From Alphaproteobacteria bacterium (GTDB lineage Bacteria > Pseudomonadota > Alphaproteobacteria > Rickettsiales > JABSSG01), in the NCBI GenBank assembly GCA_030426905.1, contig JAUHXQ010000001.1, positions 62,001 through 126,000 of the forward strand: 64,000 nucleotides of DNA, written 5' to 3'. The position numbers and the translations under genes were made by a program. Positions 1 to 9,082 of the stretch are shown in pieces; positions within the stretch are counted from its first letter, which is position 1, and every line of letters begins with the position of its first letter. The notes beneath the pieces are model-generated. The model was not told where the DNA came from, made no database searches, and saw nothing but the letters and a program-made list of their open reading frames with translations.

Positions 1-505
1 AATCAAGTATTTTATCTTCTAAATTCTTATCCATGAAGCATTGTTGAATATGGTCTTTATCTATCCCACCAAGTTTAGCAATATGCTCTAGTGTTTCTTC
101 GGAGTTGCGCGACTCATGAACCCAATTCTGCTGAGTTTTAAATAAAGCTTTAATAAAAATATAGTATTTCTCCGAACCACCACATAGCGTCACAGCTGCA
201 GCTTTTATATCATTAGGATAAATTGGATAATGACGAAAAATCCATTTTACCTTGCCAGTATTTATATAGTCTTTTTCTATAATAGGGAATATATCATTAT
301 GCAAATAAGCACATATAGGACAGCTCATAGAAGAATATTCTATCACTGTTACTCGCGCATCTTGTGCTCCTAGCACGATATCATCTAATGATTGCTTTGC
401 TATAGAGAAATTCCCTTTTTCTGAATCAGCAAAAACAGTGCTTAAGAAAAAAAAAGAAGACAGTAAGGTAGATATTTTTAGAAAAATAAATAATTTTCGC
501 ATCAT
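1..505 (-). CDS. DsbA-family thiol:disulfide oxidoreductase, partial (3' end outside window)
   Basis: Reading the minus strand from an ATG at 505 gives an open frame to the window edge (168 codons). It begins with a hydrophobic signal peptide (about residues 5-26, ending near VFADSE), so the product is exported to the periplasm. A thioredoxin-fold active site SSMSCPICAYLH follows, with a CxxC pair (C-P-I-C), and then a DsbA-like helical insertion. Proteins of this family oxidise or isomerise disulfides in exported proteins. Two in-frame ATGs (505 and 502) are equally possible starts. It begins 2 nt after the dcd stop, so the two genes are probably co-transcribed. Family assignment is firm; whether it acts as an oxidase or isomerase cannot be told. 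Confidence 0.85.
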   Translation of the reverse strand, partial: MMRKLFIFLKISTLLSSFFFLSTVFADSEKGNFSIAKQSLDDIVLGAQDARVTVIEYSSMSCPICAYLHNDIFPIIEKDYINTGKVKWIFRHYPIYPNDIKAAAVTLCGGSEKYYIFIKALFKTQQNWVHESRNSEETLEHIAKLGGIDKDHIQQCFMDKNLEDKILD

Positions 506-507
506 CT

Positions 508-1071
508 TTACATAGCCGGTAATGTTACCCCGGTTTGGCGCATATATTTACCATTTTTATCTTTATAAGATGCCAAGCATTCTTTATCTCCTTGTAAGAA
601 TATAAATTGGCATGCTCCTTCATTAGCGTATATCTTAGCTGGCAGTGGAGTAGTATTAGAAAACTCTAATGTAACATGCCCTTCCCATTCCGGCTCAAGA
701 GGCGTTACATTTACAATAATACCACATCGTGCATAAGTTGATTTACCAACACAAATAACCATTACCCCTCTAGGAATTCTAAAATATTCAACCGTTCTTG
801 CTAAAGCAAAACTATTAGGAGGTATAGTACAAATAGATTCTTTTTTATCAACGAAACTATGTTTTACAAAATTTTTAGGATCAACTATGGCTGAATTTAT
901 ATTAGTAAATATTTTAAATTCATCCGATGCTCTTGCATCATAACCATAAGAAGAAAGACCATAAGATATTATTTTTCCATCACCTCTGTATTTAACTTGT
1001 TTAGGCTCGAATGGTTCAATCATTCTATGCTTTTCTATAAGTTCGGTTATAGTTCTGTCTGATAAAAGCAT
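508..1071 (-). CDS. dcd: dCTP deaminase
   Basis: The 187-residue product matches the usual length of Dcd. The family core is intact: GKSTYARCG near residue 109 and the block [17 protein letters not shown] near 123-139 with the conserved catalytic glutamate region. The C-terminus ends in the typical QTGVTLPAM tail, which closes over the nucleotide. The enzyme deaminates dCTP to dUTP, feeding dTMP synthesis; the window also encodes the flavin-dependent thymidylate synthase ThyX, which acts later in the same route. The start is ATG. The next gene downstream is the dsbA-like gene, 2 nt away. Identification is secure. Confidence 0.95.
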   Translation of the reverse strand: MLLSDRTITELIEKHRMIEPFEPKQVKYRGDGKIISYGLSSYGYDARASDEFKIFTNINSAIVDPKNFVKHSFVDKKESICTIPPNSFALARTVEYFRIPRGVMVICVGKSTYARCGIIVNVTPLEPEWEGHVTLEFSNTTPLPAKIYANEGACQFIFLQGDKECLASYKDKNGKYMRQTGVTLPAM

Positions 1072-1271
1072 TGCAATTACTGTTTATTGATTATCATAAT
1101 ACTAGCTAAATATAGTAACAAAATGTATTTTTTTCTATGTTTTTTACATAAATTGTAATTTTCCTCGGACTTAAACAAAGTTTTTCATTTATAAACAGCA
1201 CATTATTAGAGAAAAATAAGGCTAAAAACCATAGTTTGGTAAATGAAACTCTAGAAAAACAAATTACTTCT

Positions 1272-1299
1272 TTAACATTTGCTAATTTTGTGATAAGAT
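1272..1299 (+). promoter_or_regulatory. Candidate sigma-70 type promoter for carD
   Basis: TTAACA at 1272-1277 and TAAGAT at 1294-1299 are separated by 16 bp. They lie about 40 bp upstream of the carD ATG, in a spacer between divergent dcd and carD. This is a consensus match only; the region is AT-rich, so chance matches are common. Confidence 0.35.
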
Positions 1300-1339
1300 C
1301 TCCACACTATGTTCCGATAACTTAATAGGTAAGCATAAT

Positions 1340-1843
1340 ATGAACAAACTTCCTTTTAAAATAGGAGATGATGTGGTGTATCCTTCACACGGAGTAGGTA
1401 AAATTACTGATATAGAGAATCAAGTTATTGCTGGAGTAAAAATAGAGTTATTTGTTATTCAGTTTAAAAAAGACAAAATGTCTTTAAGAGTACCAGTAAA
1501 AAAAGCGCTAAAGATTGGTTTAAGACACTTAGTATCTCGTGAAATTATGGATAAAGTCATATCTGTACTGCAAAGCAAGGCCAAAACTTCGAAAGGGATG
1601 TGGAGCCGCAGAGCTACAGAATATGAAACAAAAATAAACTCGGGTCAGCTAGAGTTAATAGCAGAGGTAGTACGAGATTTACACAGAGGAAACGACGATA
1701 CAGATAGATCATACAGTGAAAGAGTAATATATGAATCTGCATTAGAGCGACTAGCAACCGAATATAGTATTCTTTATAAAATAGATTTAAAACAAGCAAC
1801 TGATCAACTGCTAGAGCTAATTAAAACAAAAGTAGCGGCCTAA
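1340..1843 (+). CDS. carD: CarD/CdnL-type RNA polymerase-binding transcription factor
   Basis: The 167-residue protein opens with the CarD/CdnL/TRCF RNA polymerase-interacting domain (residues 6 to about 65, with the hallmark VVYPSHGVGKI). It is followed by an all-helical C-terminal domain of the CarD type (about 75-165) that contacts promoter DNA. Known family members stabilise the open promoter complex, especially at rRNA promoters. The gene stands alone and is divergent from dcd; the ATG is preceded by an AT-rich leader containing a plausible promoter. Length and domain order are normal. I see no partner gene that would alter the interpretation. Confidence 0.93.
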   Translation: MNKLPFKIGDDVVYPSHGVGKITDIENQVIAGVKIELFVIQFKKDKMSLRVPVKKALKIGLRHLVSREIMDKVISVLQSKAKTSKGMWSRRATEYETKINSGQLELIAEVVRDLHRGNDDTDRSYSERVIYESALERLATEYSILYKIDLKQATDQLLELIKTKVAA

Positions 1844-1880
1844 TTTTTTCTTTTTTAGTGCGTACCTTAAATAAAATTCT

Positions 1881-2693
1881 TTATGAAAGAAATTTTCTGA
1901 TAAACAGCATATCTTGCCATGCCAGCTTTTTTTGAGAAGGTTGCCTTAACAAATAAGATGGATGATAGATAACTATCGTTGCTATTTTTTCATCAAAATA
2001 TTGATTACAGTACTTGAGTATTTTTTGTCTTTCTTTTGAAATAGCACCTATAGTTACTCCCATAGTATCAAATAATGCCCTTGTTGCTACGGATCCTGCT
2101 AAGATAATTAATTCTGGCTTTACCAGTGCAATGTGCTTTTCAACAAAAGGTAAACAACATTTAATTTCTTCATCGGTTGGCTTTCGGTTACCAGGAGGAC
2201 GCCAAAAAATACTATTAGTGATATATAAATTTTTCCTTCGGTCTAAATTTATTGATTTTAATATATTATCAAGTAATTGACCGCTTTGACCACAAAAAGG
2301 TATCCCTTGTAAATCTTCATTGGCACCTGGCGCCTCACCAATCAACATTACCTTTGCTTGGGAGTTACCATCAGAAAATACGGTATTCATTGCTGTTTTT
2401 TTAAGATTACACCCATCAAATGCTTCAACTGCTTTTTTCAATTGATCAATGGAATTACATTTATTAGCTATTTGTCTTGCTAAAACGTTCGCATTATGAG
2501 GAGGAATATAATTTTTAGAGAAATGCTTTTCTGTATGCACATCATATGTTTTTGTTTGTTGCTCTATCATTTTATAAGATTGTGGTTGTTCATTAATTTT
2601 TTTTGTATAAGTTCTAGTATTATTTGATATAATTTCATCAATACCTTGGCTATTATACCACTTTAAAAGGTTTATATCTTTTTCTTGTATCAT
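1881..2693 (-). CDS. Uracil-DNA glycosylase, family 4-like (alphaproteobacterial type)
   Basis: The 270-residue protein has a poorly conserved N-terminal extension (about 1-90). The UDG fold then begins with VMLIGEAPGANEDLQG (motif 1) and continues with PFCGQSGQLLD, FWRPPGNRKPT and the C-terminal YHPSYLLRQ block with the substrate-contacting histidine. It should excise uracil from DNA to start base excision repair. Of the four cysteines that bind a 4Fe-4S cluster in classical family 4 enzymes, only some positions remain: a single Cys in GCNLKK and one in the KCCLPF stretch, while the cysteine before RPPGNR is Trp. I believe this is shared by the alphaproteobacterial subgroup, so it is probably normal for the lineage. 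It is convergent with carD and divergent from rluD. Confidence 0.85.
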   Translation of the reverse strand: MIQEKDINLLKWYNSQGIDEIISNNTRTYTKKINEQPQSYKMIEQQTKTYDVHTEKHFSKNYIPPHNANVLARQIANKCNSIDQLKKAVEAFDGCNLKKTAMNTVFSDGNSQAKVMLIGEAPGANEDLQGIPFCGQSGQLLDNILKSINLDRRKNLYITNSIFWRPPGNRKPTDEEIKCCLPFVEKHIALVKPELIILAGSVATRALFDTMGVTIGAISKERQKILKYCNQYFDEKIATIVIYHPSYLLRQPSQKKLAWQDMLFIRKFLS

Positions 2694-2720
2694 CTAAAAA
2701 ATCGTGTCAAAAATATTAAA

Positions 2721-3719
2721 ATGACTTTAGATAATAAAATCATAAAATTGAAAGCAATACAATCAGAAATTTTTGAACAGTCTAGCAATATTAGACTTGA
2801 TAAATTCATAACTAACCAAATTCCTGATATTAGTAGGTCAAAAATCCAGTATTTAATCAAAAACAAATTTGTACTACTTGGTGATATCCCCATAGTAGAC
2901 TCTTCATACAAGGTTAAAATAAACGATGAGTTTACTCTACAAATTCCCGAAGTAAAACCTACTGATATTATACCAAAAAATATTGATATTGATATTGTAT
3001 TTGAAGACGATGATCTAGCAGTAGTTAATAAACCTCCCGGCCTTGTGACTCATCCAGGAGCAGGCAACTACGATAATACTTTGGTTAACGGTTTATTAGC
3101 TCATTTTAAAAAAAATCTATCCTCCATTAGTGGAATAGAGCGCCCAGGTATTGTTCACAGATTAGACAAAAATACCAGCGGCTTACTGCTTATTGCAAAA
3201 AATGATATAGCCCATGCTAAACTTGCTAAGTCTTTACAAGAGAGAAAAATCAAGAGAATATACTGGGCAATTATCTGGGGAACAACTGCAAAACTACAAG
3301 ATACTATTATTACTAATATTGGTAGACATCCACGCGACAGAAAAAAGATGTCAGTACTACAAGATAAAGGCAAAAAAGCAATAACTCACTATAAAATTCT
3401 GAAAATTTTTCTTCAGAAAGCTTTTTCATTAATTGAATGTCAATTAGAAACAGGTAGAACTCATCAAATCAGGGTGCATCTAAATTATTTAGGTCATCCT
3501 ATAGTAGGAGACCCAGAATACGGTAATGTTAAGTATAAAAAATTTTTAAAAATACCCTCTACAATTACCGAACATCTCAAAATAATAAACAGACAAATGT
3601 TACACGCTAAAAAGCTAGTCTTCTACCACCCAATTACAGGAAAACTATATGAGTTTGAAGCTAACTTACCAGAAGATATGGACTATTTAAACAAATGCCT
3701 CTCAACAACCAAGTTGTAA
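2721..3719 (+). CDS. rluD: Ribosomal large subunit pseudouridine synthase D
   Basis: The 332-residue protein has an N-terminal S4 RNA-binding domain (about 23-80, IRLDKFI through ISRSKIQYLI). The RluA/RluD catalytic domain follows, with the signature GIVHRLDKNTSGLLLIAK and catalytic Asp149. The family isomerises uridines in helix 69 of 23S rRNA. I chose the ATG at 2721; a longer in-frame reading begins at a TTG (2685) inside the uracil-glycosylase gene and lacks a ribosome-binding site. With this start the divergent uracil-glycosylase gene is only 27 nt away. The assignment to RluD rather than RluC rests on the length and S4 domain and is probable. Confidence 0.88.
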   Translation: MTLDNKIIKLKAIQSEIFEQSSNIRLDKFITNQIPDISRSKIQYLIKNKFVLLGDIPIVDSSYKVKINDEFTLQIPEVKPTDIIPKNIDIDIVFEDDDLAVVNKPPGLVTHPGAGNYDNTLVNGLLAHFKKNLSSISGIERPGIVHRLDKNTSGLLLIAKNDIAHAKLAKSLQERKIKRIYWAIIWGTTAKLQDTIITNIGRHPRDRKKMSVLQDKGKKAITHYKILKIFLQKAFSLIECQLETGRTHQIRVHLNYLGHPIVGDPEYGNVKYKKFLKIPSTITEHLKIINRQMLHAKKLVFYHPITGKLYEFEANLPEDMDYLNKCLSTTKL

Positions 3720-3726
3720 ACAAAAA

Positions 3727-5256
3727 TTATGTTACTTCTTTAAGATCCTTCAAAGTATATGCTCTAGTGGCATGGAGAGAATATAGGTATAATATCCCTC
3801 CACTAACTATTATAAACATAAAAACTAGAGGTGAATAAATACTTTTACAGAATATATATTGACGACATAAACTTACAGAAGCTTTTAAGAATAAATACAA
3901 AAACATGCAAGAAAGTAAAATTTTTAATGTCTTTAACTTTATCACATGGTCAAATACAAAGATATTTTTCTTATAAGAAAAAATATAAAGCAAAATAACA
4001 TTAACCCAAGCAGTAACAGCAGTAGCCAAAGTAATTCCTACATGAGCTAAATATTGTATTAATATTAAATTACTTACAACATTAACGATCAAACAGACAA
4101 TTGAGATTTTAACTGGAGTTTTGGTATCTTCAACAGCAAAAAAGCTAGGGATCATAATTTTATTCATAACGTAGGCAGGAATCCCTATCGCTAAAGTCAT
4201 CAAAGCAGGGGCTGTACTAACAGTATCAGCCTGTTTAAATGCTCCACGTTCAAATAACACATAAATTAAAGGCTCAGAAAGAGCAAATAGAGCAGCTGCG
4301 CAGGGTAAACTTAACAATAAGGCTATCTCTAATGCCCTATTCTGGATATAAATTGCTTTTTCGCGATTTTCAGATTTAAAACAGCGCGATAATTTTGGCA
4401 ATATTACTATCCCTATTGAAACACCAATCAGTGATATCGGAAGCTGTACTATTCTTTCAACATAATAAATCATTGATACAGCTCCAGGAATTGCTGTAGC
4501 TATAATTGTACCAATCCACAAATTTAACTGAGTTATACCACTACCCATTGATGCTGGAGCAATATTTTTAAAAAATTTACTAGTATCAGCATTTAACCTA
4601 GGTTTGGCAAAATTAATCCACATATTTTTCTTTGCAATAGGAATTAATATAAATACTAATTGTAATAACCCACCTATAAAAACAGCCCAAGCTACTGTGA
4701 CAACCTTTTCTTCCTCATTATTACCAAAGTAATGTAAAGATAAAATCATTGTTAGATTTAAAATGACAGGCGCAAAAGCCATTGATGCAAATTTATCGAT
4801 TGAATTAAGAATACACGCGTAAAACGTTACTAGAGAAATAAAACATAGGTATGGAGTAGTAACTCTGGTTAAATATATGGTTAAATTTAGCTTATAACTG
4901 TTTGCTTTAAAACCAGGTGCAAGCCCCATAATTACAAAAGGCATAAATATTTCAAATAAAAATATTATTGCTAATAATACAAGCGTAAGTATGGTAAGAA
5001 TATTGCTAGCAAATTTTAATGCTTCTTTTTTATTTTTGCTATATAATTTACCAGTAAACAATGGAACAAAAGCAGCACTAAAAGCTCCTTCTGCAAAAAT
5101 ATTCCTAAAAAAATTAGGTAGTTTAAATGCCACATTAAAGGCATCAGCAAACATTCCAGTACCAAAATAAGTAGCAATTAAAATATCTCTAACAAAGCCA
5201 AAAATCCTTGAAATAAAAGTAAAAAAAGAAAACGTGGCACTAGACTTTAAAAACAA
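3727..5256 (-). CDS. murJ: Lipid II flippase (MurJ/MviN)
   Basis: The 509-residue polytopic membrane protein has the MOP-superfamily MurJ pattern: an N-terminal block with SRIFGFVRDILIATYFG, then FADAFNVAFKLPNFFRN and FAEGAFSAAFVPLF. Transmembrane segments cover almost the whole length (about 13-14). MurJ moves lipid-linked peptidoglycan precursor across the inner membrane. The gene starts with TTG at 5256: the N-terminus then matches the family exactly and a GAGGA ribosome-binding site lies 6 nt upstream. With the dap genes, RlpA and two D,D-carboxypeptidases in the window, it supports real peptidoglycan synthesis. Confidence 0.93.
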   Translation of the reverse strand: MFLKSSATFSFFTFISRIFGFVRDILIATYFGTGMFADAFNVAFKLPNFFRNIFAEGAFSAAFVPLFTGKLYSKNKKEALKFASNILTILTLVLLAIIFLFEIFMPFVIMGLAPGFKANSYKLNLTIYLTRVTTPYLCFISLVTFYACILNSIDKFASMAFAPVILNLTMILSLHYFGNNEEEKVVTVAWAVFIGGLLQLVFILIPIAKKNMWINFAKPRLNADTSKFFKNIAPASMGSGITQLNLWIGTIIATAIPGAVSMIYYVERIVQLPISLIGVSIGIVILPKLSRCFKSENREKAIYIQNRALEIALLLSLPCAAALFALSEPLIYVLFERGAFKQADTVSTAPALMTLAIGIPAYVMNKIMIPSFFAVEDTKTPVKISIVCLIVNVVSNLILIQYLAHVGITLATAVTAWVNVILLYIFSYKKNIFVFDHVIKLKTLKILLSCMFLYLFLKASVSLCRQYIFCKSIYSPLVFMFIIVSGGILYLYSLHATRAYTLKDLKEVT

Positions 5257-5262
5257 GTTTTA

Positions 5263-5267
5263 TCCTC
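5263..5267 (-). promoter_or_regulatory. Ribosome-binding site that fixes the murJ TTG start
   Basis: GAGGA on the minus strand ends 6 nt before the TTG at 5256. No ATG close downstream would keep the first conserved MurJ helix, so the non-ATG start is probably real. Confidence 0.55.
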
Positions 5268-5381
5268 AAATAATTTGTTGTATAGTACAAAGTTAATAGT
5301 AATAATGAATAATATACCTTGATTATTTCTATAAATTCATTAATTTCTAACTTTAGATTATTTTACCTATTTAAATATTAA

Positions 5382-6149
5382 ATGGAAGAACTATTTACAT
5401 TGCATAATCTTGTTACCTTTCTTTCCCTTTCAGGGTTAGAAATAGTACTTGGTATCGATAATGTCATATTTATAGCTATTATTATTTATGGAATCCCAAA
5501 ACCACGTCGTAATAAAGTAAGAATTTTTGGTATTACCCTTGCTATAGCATTAAGAATTATCATGCTTTTTGGTGTCTCATGGGTAATGACTTTAGTTAAA
5601 CCTCTATTTTATTTTAAAGATATTGAATTTACAGGCAGGTCATTGCTGCTACTAGCTGGAGGAGTATTTTTAGTGATAAAATCCGCTACAGAGCTATACG
5701 ACATGCTTAGTAACCCTGATGACGGAGCCCCTGTAGCACCAGGTAGAAAAAAATATGATATTAACAAAGAGTATAAAATAATTTTACAGATCATCTTTGT
5801 TGACTTAGTATTATCTTTTGACTCAGTTATCGTAGCAGTAGGAATGGTTAATAATTTATATTTAATAATACCTGCAATATTAATTGCAATGGTTGTGATG
5901 ATTGTGTCAGCTAAAGCAATTGGAGACTTTATGCACTCTAATCCTAGCATAAAAGTATTAGGATTATCTTTTGTGCTCCTTATTGGAGTATTGTTAATGT
6001 TAGGAGGAATTAGCATAGATATACCAAAAAGTTACATCTACACAGCAATGTTCTTTTCATTAATTGTAGAGATAGCAAATATTAGAGTGCGAAAAATTAG
6101 AAAACACAGAAGTGATAGCCTAAATCCAGAAATTAAAGACTTAGTATGA
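5382..6149 (+). CDS. TerC-family integral membrane protein
   Basis: The 255-residue membrane protein has about seven transmembrane segments and the two TerC hallmark motifs with membrane-embedded acidic residues: LEIVLGIDNVIF (Asp26) and VDLVLSFDSVIVA in the fourth or fifth helix. Characterised relatives (TerC, Alx) are linked to tellurite resistance and manganese or pH homeostasis, probably as metal-ion transporters. Its stop codon overlaps the start of secF by 4 nt, so the two are translationally coupled. That hints at a role in membrane protein maturation or metal loading of exported proteins, which is inference. Confidence 0.85.
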   Translation: MEELFTLHNLVTFLSLSGLEIVLGIDNVIFIAIIIYGIPKPRRNKVRIFGITLAIALRIIMLFGVSWVMTLVKPLFYFKDIEFTGRSLLLLAGGVFLVIKSATELYDMLSNPDDGAPVAPGRKKYDINKEYKIILQIIFVDLVLSFDSVIVAVGMVNNLYLIIPAILIAMVVMIVSAKAIGDFMHSNPSIKVLGLSFVLLIGVLLMLGGISIDIPKSYIYTAMFFSLIVEIANIRVRKIRKHRSDSLNPEIKDLV

Positions 6150-7057
6150 ATAATTCTTTATTACTTAGAAACATTTTTCCAAATAATACAAATATAAATT
6201 TTGTTAGATTAAAGTATTTAACTCTTATTACAGCCTCCGTTTTAATTATCGCAAGCTTTTTGAGCTTATATATAAAATCTTTAAATTTTGGTATTGATTT
6301 CACTGGAGGAATAGTTTTTGAAGTGCGATTTCCTGAAAAAACTACTGTTTCACAGGTTAGAAAAATTTTTGATAGCTTGAAAACTGAAGAAGTTATTATT
6401 CAGACTCTTGAAAATAGTAGTGATATGCTGATAAAAGTAGCTGTTAAAAATGAAGCGAAACAGGGCGACTATATTAAATCAATCAAAGAAGTTTTATCAT
6501 CAAAAATATCAAAAGATATTGAGTTCAGGAAAGTAGAGTTTATAGGAGCCGAAGTAGGAAATGAAATGATTTCAAAAGGTATAATAGCTATATCTCTAAC
6601 TTTTCTTGGCATCATAGCATATGTCTGGATCAGATTTAATTGGCAATACTCAGTTGGTGTAGTAGTGGGGTTATTACACGATGTTATTCTAACTATTGGT
6701 TTTTTAACTATCGCACGCTTTGAGTTTAATATCACCTCAGTCGCGGCAATATTAACTATATTAGGATACTCAGTAAATGATACCGTAGTGATTTACGATA
6801 GAATAAGAGAAAAAATGAGAACCTCTCTTAGAACTGATATTGATACAATTCTTAACAAGAGTATAAATGAAACTCTATCCAGAACACTTTTAACTGCAAT
6901 CACTACACTACTTGCAGCATTAATTTTAATACTATTTGGTGGAGAAACACTAAAAAGCTTTAGTATCACAGTATTTGTAGGCATTGTTATAGGTACTTAT
7001 TCTTCTATATTTATTTCAGTACCTTTATTACAAGTATTACATAAAAAAACCCATTGA
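6146..7057 (+). CDS. secF: Protein translocase subunit SecF
   Basis: The 303-residue protein has an N-terminal transmembrane helix (about 29-49). The SecF signature FGIDFTGGIVFEV follows, then a periplasmic domain and a cluster of five C-terminal helices containing YSVNDTVVIYDRIREKMR. SecF works with SecD to use the proton motive force for late stages of Sec export. SecD and YajC are encoded some 46 kb away in this window (52443-54349), so the pair is split, as I recall also for Rickettsia. The ATG overlaps the terC stop (ATGA). Confidence 0.95.
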   Translation: MNNSLLLRNIFPNNTNINFVRLKYLTLITASVLIIASFLSLYIKSLNFGIDFTGGIVFEVRFPEKTTVSQVRKIFDSLKTEEVIIQTLENSSDMLIKVAVKNEAKQGDYIKSIKEVLSSKISKDIEFRKVEFIGAEVGNEMISKGIIAISLTFLGIIAYVWIRFNWQYSVGVVVGLLHDVILTIGFLTIARFEFNITSVAAILTILGYSVNDTVVIYDRIREKMRTSLRTDIDTILNKSINETLSRTLLTAITTLLAALILILFGGETLKSFSITVFVGIVIGTYSSIFISVPLLQVLHKKTH

Positions 7058-7084
7058 TACCTTTTTTCTTACCGCTAAGGAAAT

Positions 7085-8395
7085 TTACCCTTTGGGTAAC
7101 TTTATTAGTATTAATAGCCCTCCCATGTGACTTCCTAATAATTCCAAGGTACCTTTGTGCCTGGAAACTATGTCATTAGATATAGAAAGACCTAAGCCAA
7201 CACCTCCAAAATCTTGATTTCTAGCATTATCAACGCGATAAAAAGGTTCTAATAATTTTCCTATCTCTTTATTAGAAACCCCTGGACCATCATCATGCAA
7301 CTCTATTATCACTTGATTTGTGTCTTCATACAGCTTCATTACTATTTGAGATTTTGCGAACCGCACTGCATTATCAACTAAGTTAGCAATAGCTCTTCTA
7401 AATTGATTTTCTTTTATGTTTAGGTAAATTACATTATTTTCTATAAAACTAGCAGTAATGTTCTTAGGAGTAATTTTTGTCAATATGCTTTTTAACGTGT
7501 TATTAAGGTTGACTAATTTTACAGAAGAAAGATTTTCTCCTCGAGCAAATTCTAAATAATCATTGATCGTTTTCTCCATTTGCATAATATCTTTTTTCAT
7601 TTCACTACTATGCTTATTTTGATCCATTAGCTCTAATTCAAGCTTAAAACGAGTCAAAGGAGTTTTGAGATCATGAGAAACACCTGCCAATATCTTTGTT
7701 TTTTCTTTGACTTGAATTTCAATTTTTTCTTTCATTTTAAGTAAAGCATACCCAGCATTTCTGACCTCTATAGCGCCATGAGGAATAAAATTTTTTACCT
7801 TTCTACCTTCGCTAAATTTTGTAGCAACAGTGCTAAGTTTAGTTATTGATTTAATCTGATTTTTAGCAAACAAAATAGCTAAAGTTAGTAAAATCAGAGT
7901 ACTTCCTAACATCCAAAAAATAAAAATATAAGTAGAAGATGCATATACTCTTTTTTTAGATATATCAAACGATATTACCCCATCCTTGATTTGTATATCC
8001 ACCTCTATTTCTCCACTATATTTATTAAATTTAATATCTATATTATTATTAGGTAAATTGTATTGGAGATTATTTTTTAGTATACGTAATTCTTTAGGTA
8101 ACTTTGTATCTGTTGGAATAAATCTTCTCTTTTTATGAAATTTATATTGTAAAAAGGTATAGGCTTTTATCTTTTCCATTTTTGTTCTACTAACCTTACT
8201 ATGTACCTCAGAAATAAAAGCAATTTCTCCTGCAAGAGTATAAATCATATACCTCTTTACATCATTCCAATGTTTACTATAAAACATGTATGTAGAAATA
8301 CATTGTGCAGCTATTGTTGGTAGTATTATAATTAGCAGTATACGCGCTAATAGAGAACGAGGAAAAATTCTATATCTAATCTTATCTATCAACAT
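7085..8395 (-). CDS. Sensor histidine kinase, EnvZ-like
   Basis: The 436-residue kinase has two transmembrane helices (about 15-37 and 156-177) framing a periplasmic sensor region of roughly 115 residues. A HAMP linker, a HisKA domain with AGVSHDLKTPLTR (His241) and an ATPase domain follow. The N box (NLVDNAVRFAK), G1 box (DDGPGVSNKE) and G2 box (GGVGLGLSISN) are all intact. It should phosphorylate the response regulator just upstream, which it overlaps by 14 nt. The signal is unknown. It is the last gene of the run that starts with rho. Confidence 0.9.
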   Translation of the reverse strand: MLIDKIRYRIFPRSLLARILLIIILPTIAAQCISTYMFYSKHWNDVKRYMIYTLAGEIAFISEVHSKVSRTKMEKIKAYTFLQYKFHKKRRFIPTDTKLPKELRILKNNLQYNLPNNNIDIKFNKYSGEIEVDIQIKDGVISFDISKKRVYASSTYIFIFWMLGSTLILLTLAILFAKNQIKSITKLSTVATKFSEGRKVKNFIPHGAIEVRNAGYALLKMKEKIEIQVKEKTKILAGVSHDLKTPLTRFKLELELMDQNKHSSEMKKDIMQMEKTINDYLEFARGENLSSVKLVNLNNTLKSILTKITPKNITASFIENNVIYLNIKENQFRRAIANLVDNAVRFAKSQIVMKLYEDTNQVIIELHDDGPGVSNKEIGKLLEPFYRVDNARNQDFGGVGLGLSISNDIVSRHKGTLELLGSHMGGLLILIKLPKG

Positions 8396-9062
8396 GTAAG
8401 ATATAGCCTTTTCCTCTCACAGTTTGTAAAAACAGAGGTTTCTTAGGATTAGGTTCTACTTTATTACGCAATCTGGTAACCTGTACATCTATAGAACGTG
8501 GGTTGATTTTTAGCTCTTTGCTTAAGAATTCACGATCAAGTGGAATACCCATGTTTTTTATAAAAATATTTAATAGCTTACAATCACAAAAACTAAAATC
8601 ATAATCTGTATAATCATTTTTTTCTAAAGCATCCTTAGATAAATTATACTTTATATTGCCTATAGATATAATTTCATCCTTTTCTTTTAAGTATTTCTGA
8701 GTTCTATATAAAATTTTATTTATCCTAAGTAACAATTCTTTGGGTTCAAAAGGCTTTGCTAAATAGTCATCCGCGCCAGATTCTAAACCTTTTATACGTT
8801 CTTGAACGTTACCCATAGCAGTCAACATCAGTATGGCTACCTGCGATGTTTCCCTCAGCTTTAGAGCAAAATCGGTACCTAATTCTCTAGGTAGCATTAT
8901 GTCTAAAATAATTAAATCAAAAACAAATAATTCCAGAGCTTGTCTTGCTTCTTCAGTATCGTGAGCAGAAGTAATAAAATAGCCATTGCTACAAAGATAC
9001 TTCTTTAACAGAGATCTAATTCTGTGGTCATCATCTACTATCAATATATGACTATTCCCCAT
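8382..9062 (-). CDS. OmpR-family response regulator
   Basis: This regulator has a receiver domain with a full active site: acidic VDDD near residue 10, phospho-acceptor Asp in IILDIMLP, Thr in LMLTAM and Lys in DDYLAKPF. It carries a C-terminal winged-helix DNA-binding domain ending in TVRGKGYILHVDR. I prefer the ATG at 9062 over the one at 9068, because the AGG ribosome-binding site sits 8 nt before 9062 but only 2 nt before 9068. It starts about 20 nt after the sucA stop and overlaps the kinase gene, so the pair is probably transcribed with the TCA-cycle genes. Targets are unknown; OmpR-like control of envelope genes is a guess from the family. Confidence 0.9.
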   Translation of the reverse strand: MGNSHILIVDDDHRIRSLLKKYLCSNGYFITSAHDTEEARQALELFVFDLIILDIMLPRELGTDFALKLRETSQVAILMLTAMGNVQERIKGLESGADDYLAKPFEPKELLLRINKILYRTQKYLKEKDEIISIGNIKYNLSKDALEKNDYTDYDFSFCDCKLLNIFIKNMGIPLDREFLSKELKINPRSIDVQVTRLRNKVEPNPKKPLFLQTVRGKGYILHVDR

Positions 9063-9082
9063 CAACATTACCTATTTAGAGC

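Noticed and set aside
2685-2720. Upstream extension of rluD from a TTG codon
   Set aside because: It lies inside the divergent uracil-glycosylase gene, has no ribosome-binding site, and adds residues outside the S4 domain; the ATG at 2721 is better.
5609-6016. 135-codon open frame opposite terC
   Set aside because: Antisense shadow of a clearly conserved gene; no motif or ribosome-binding site.
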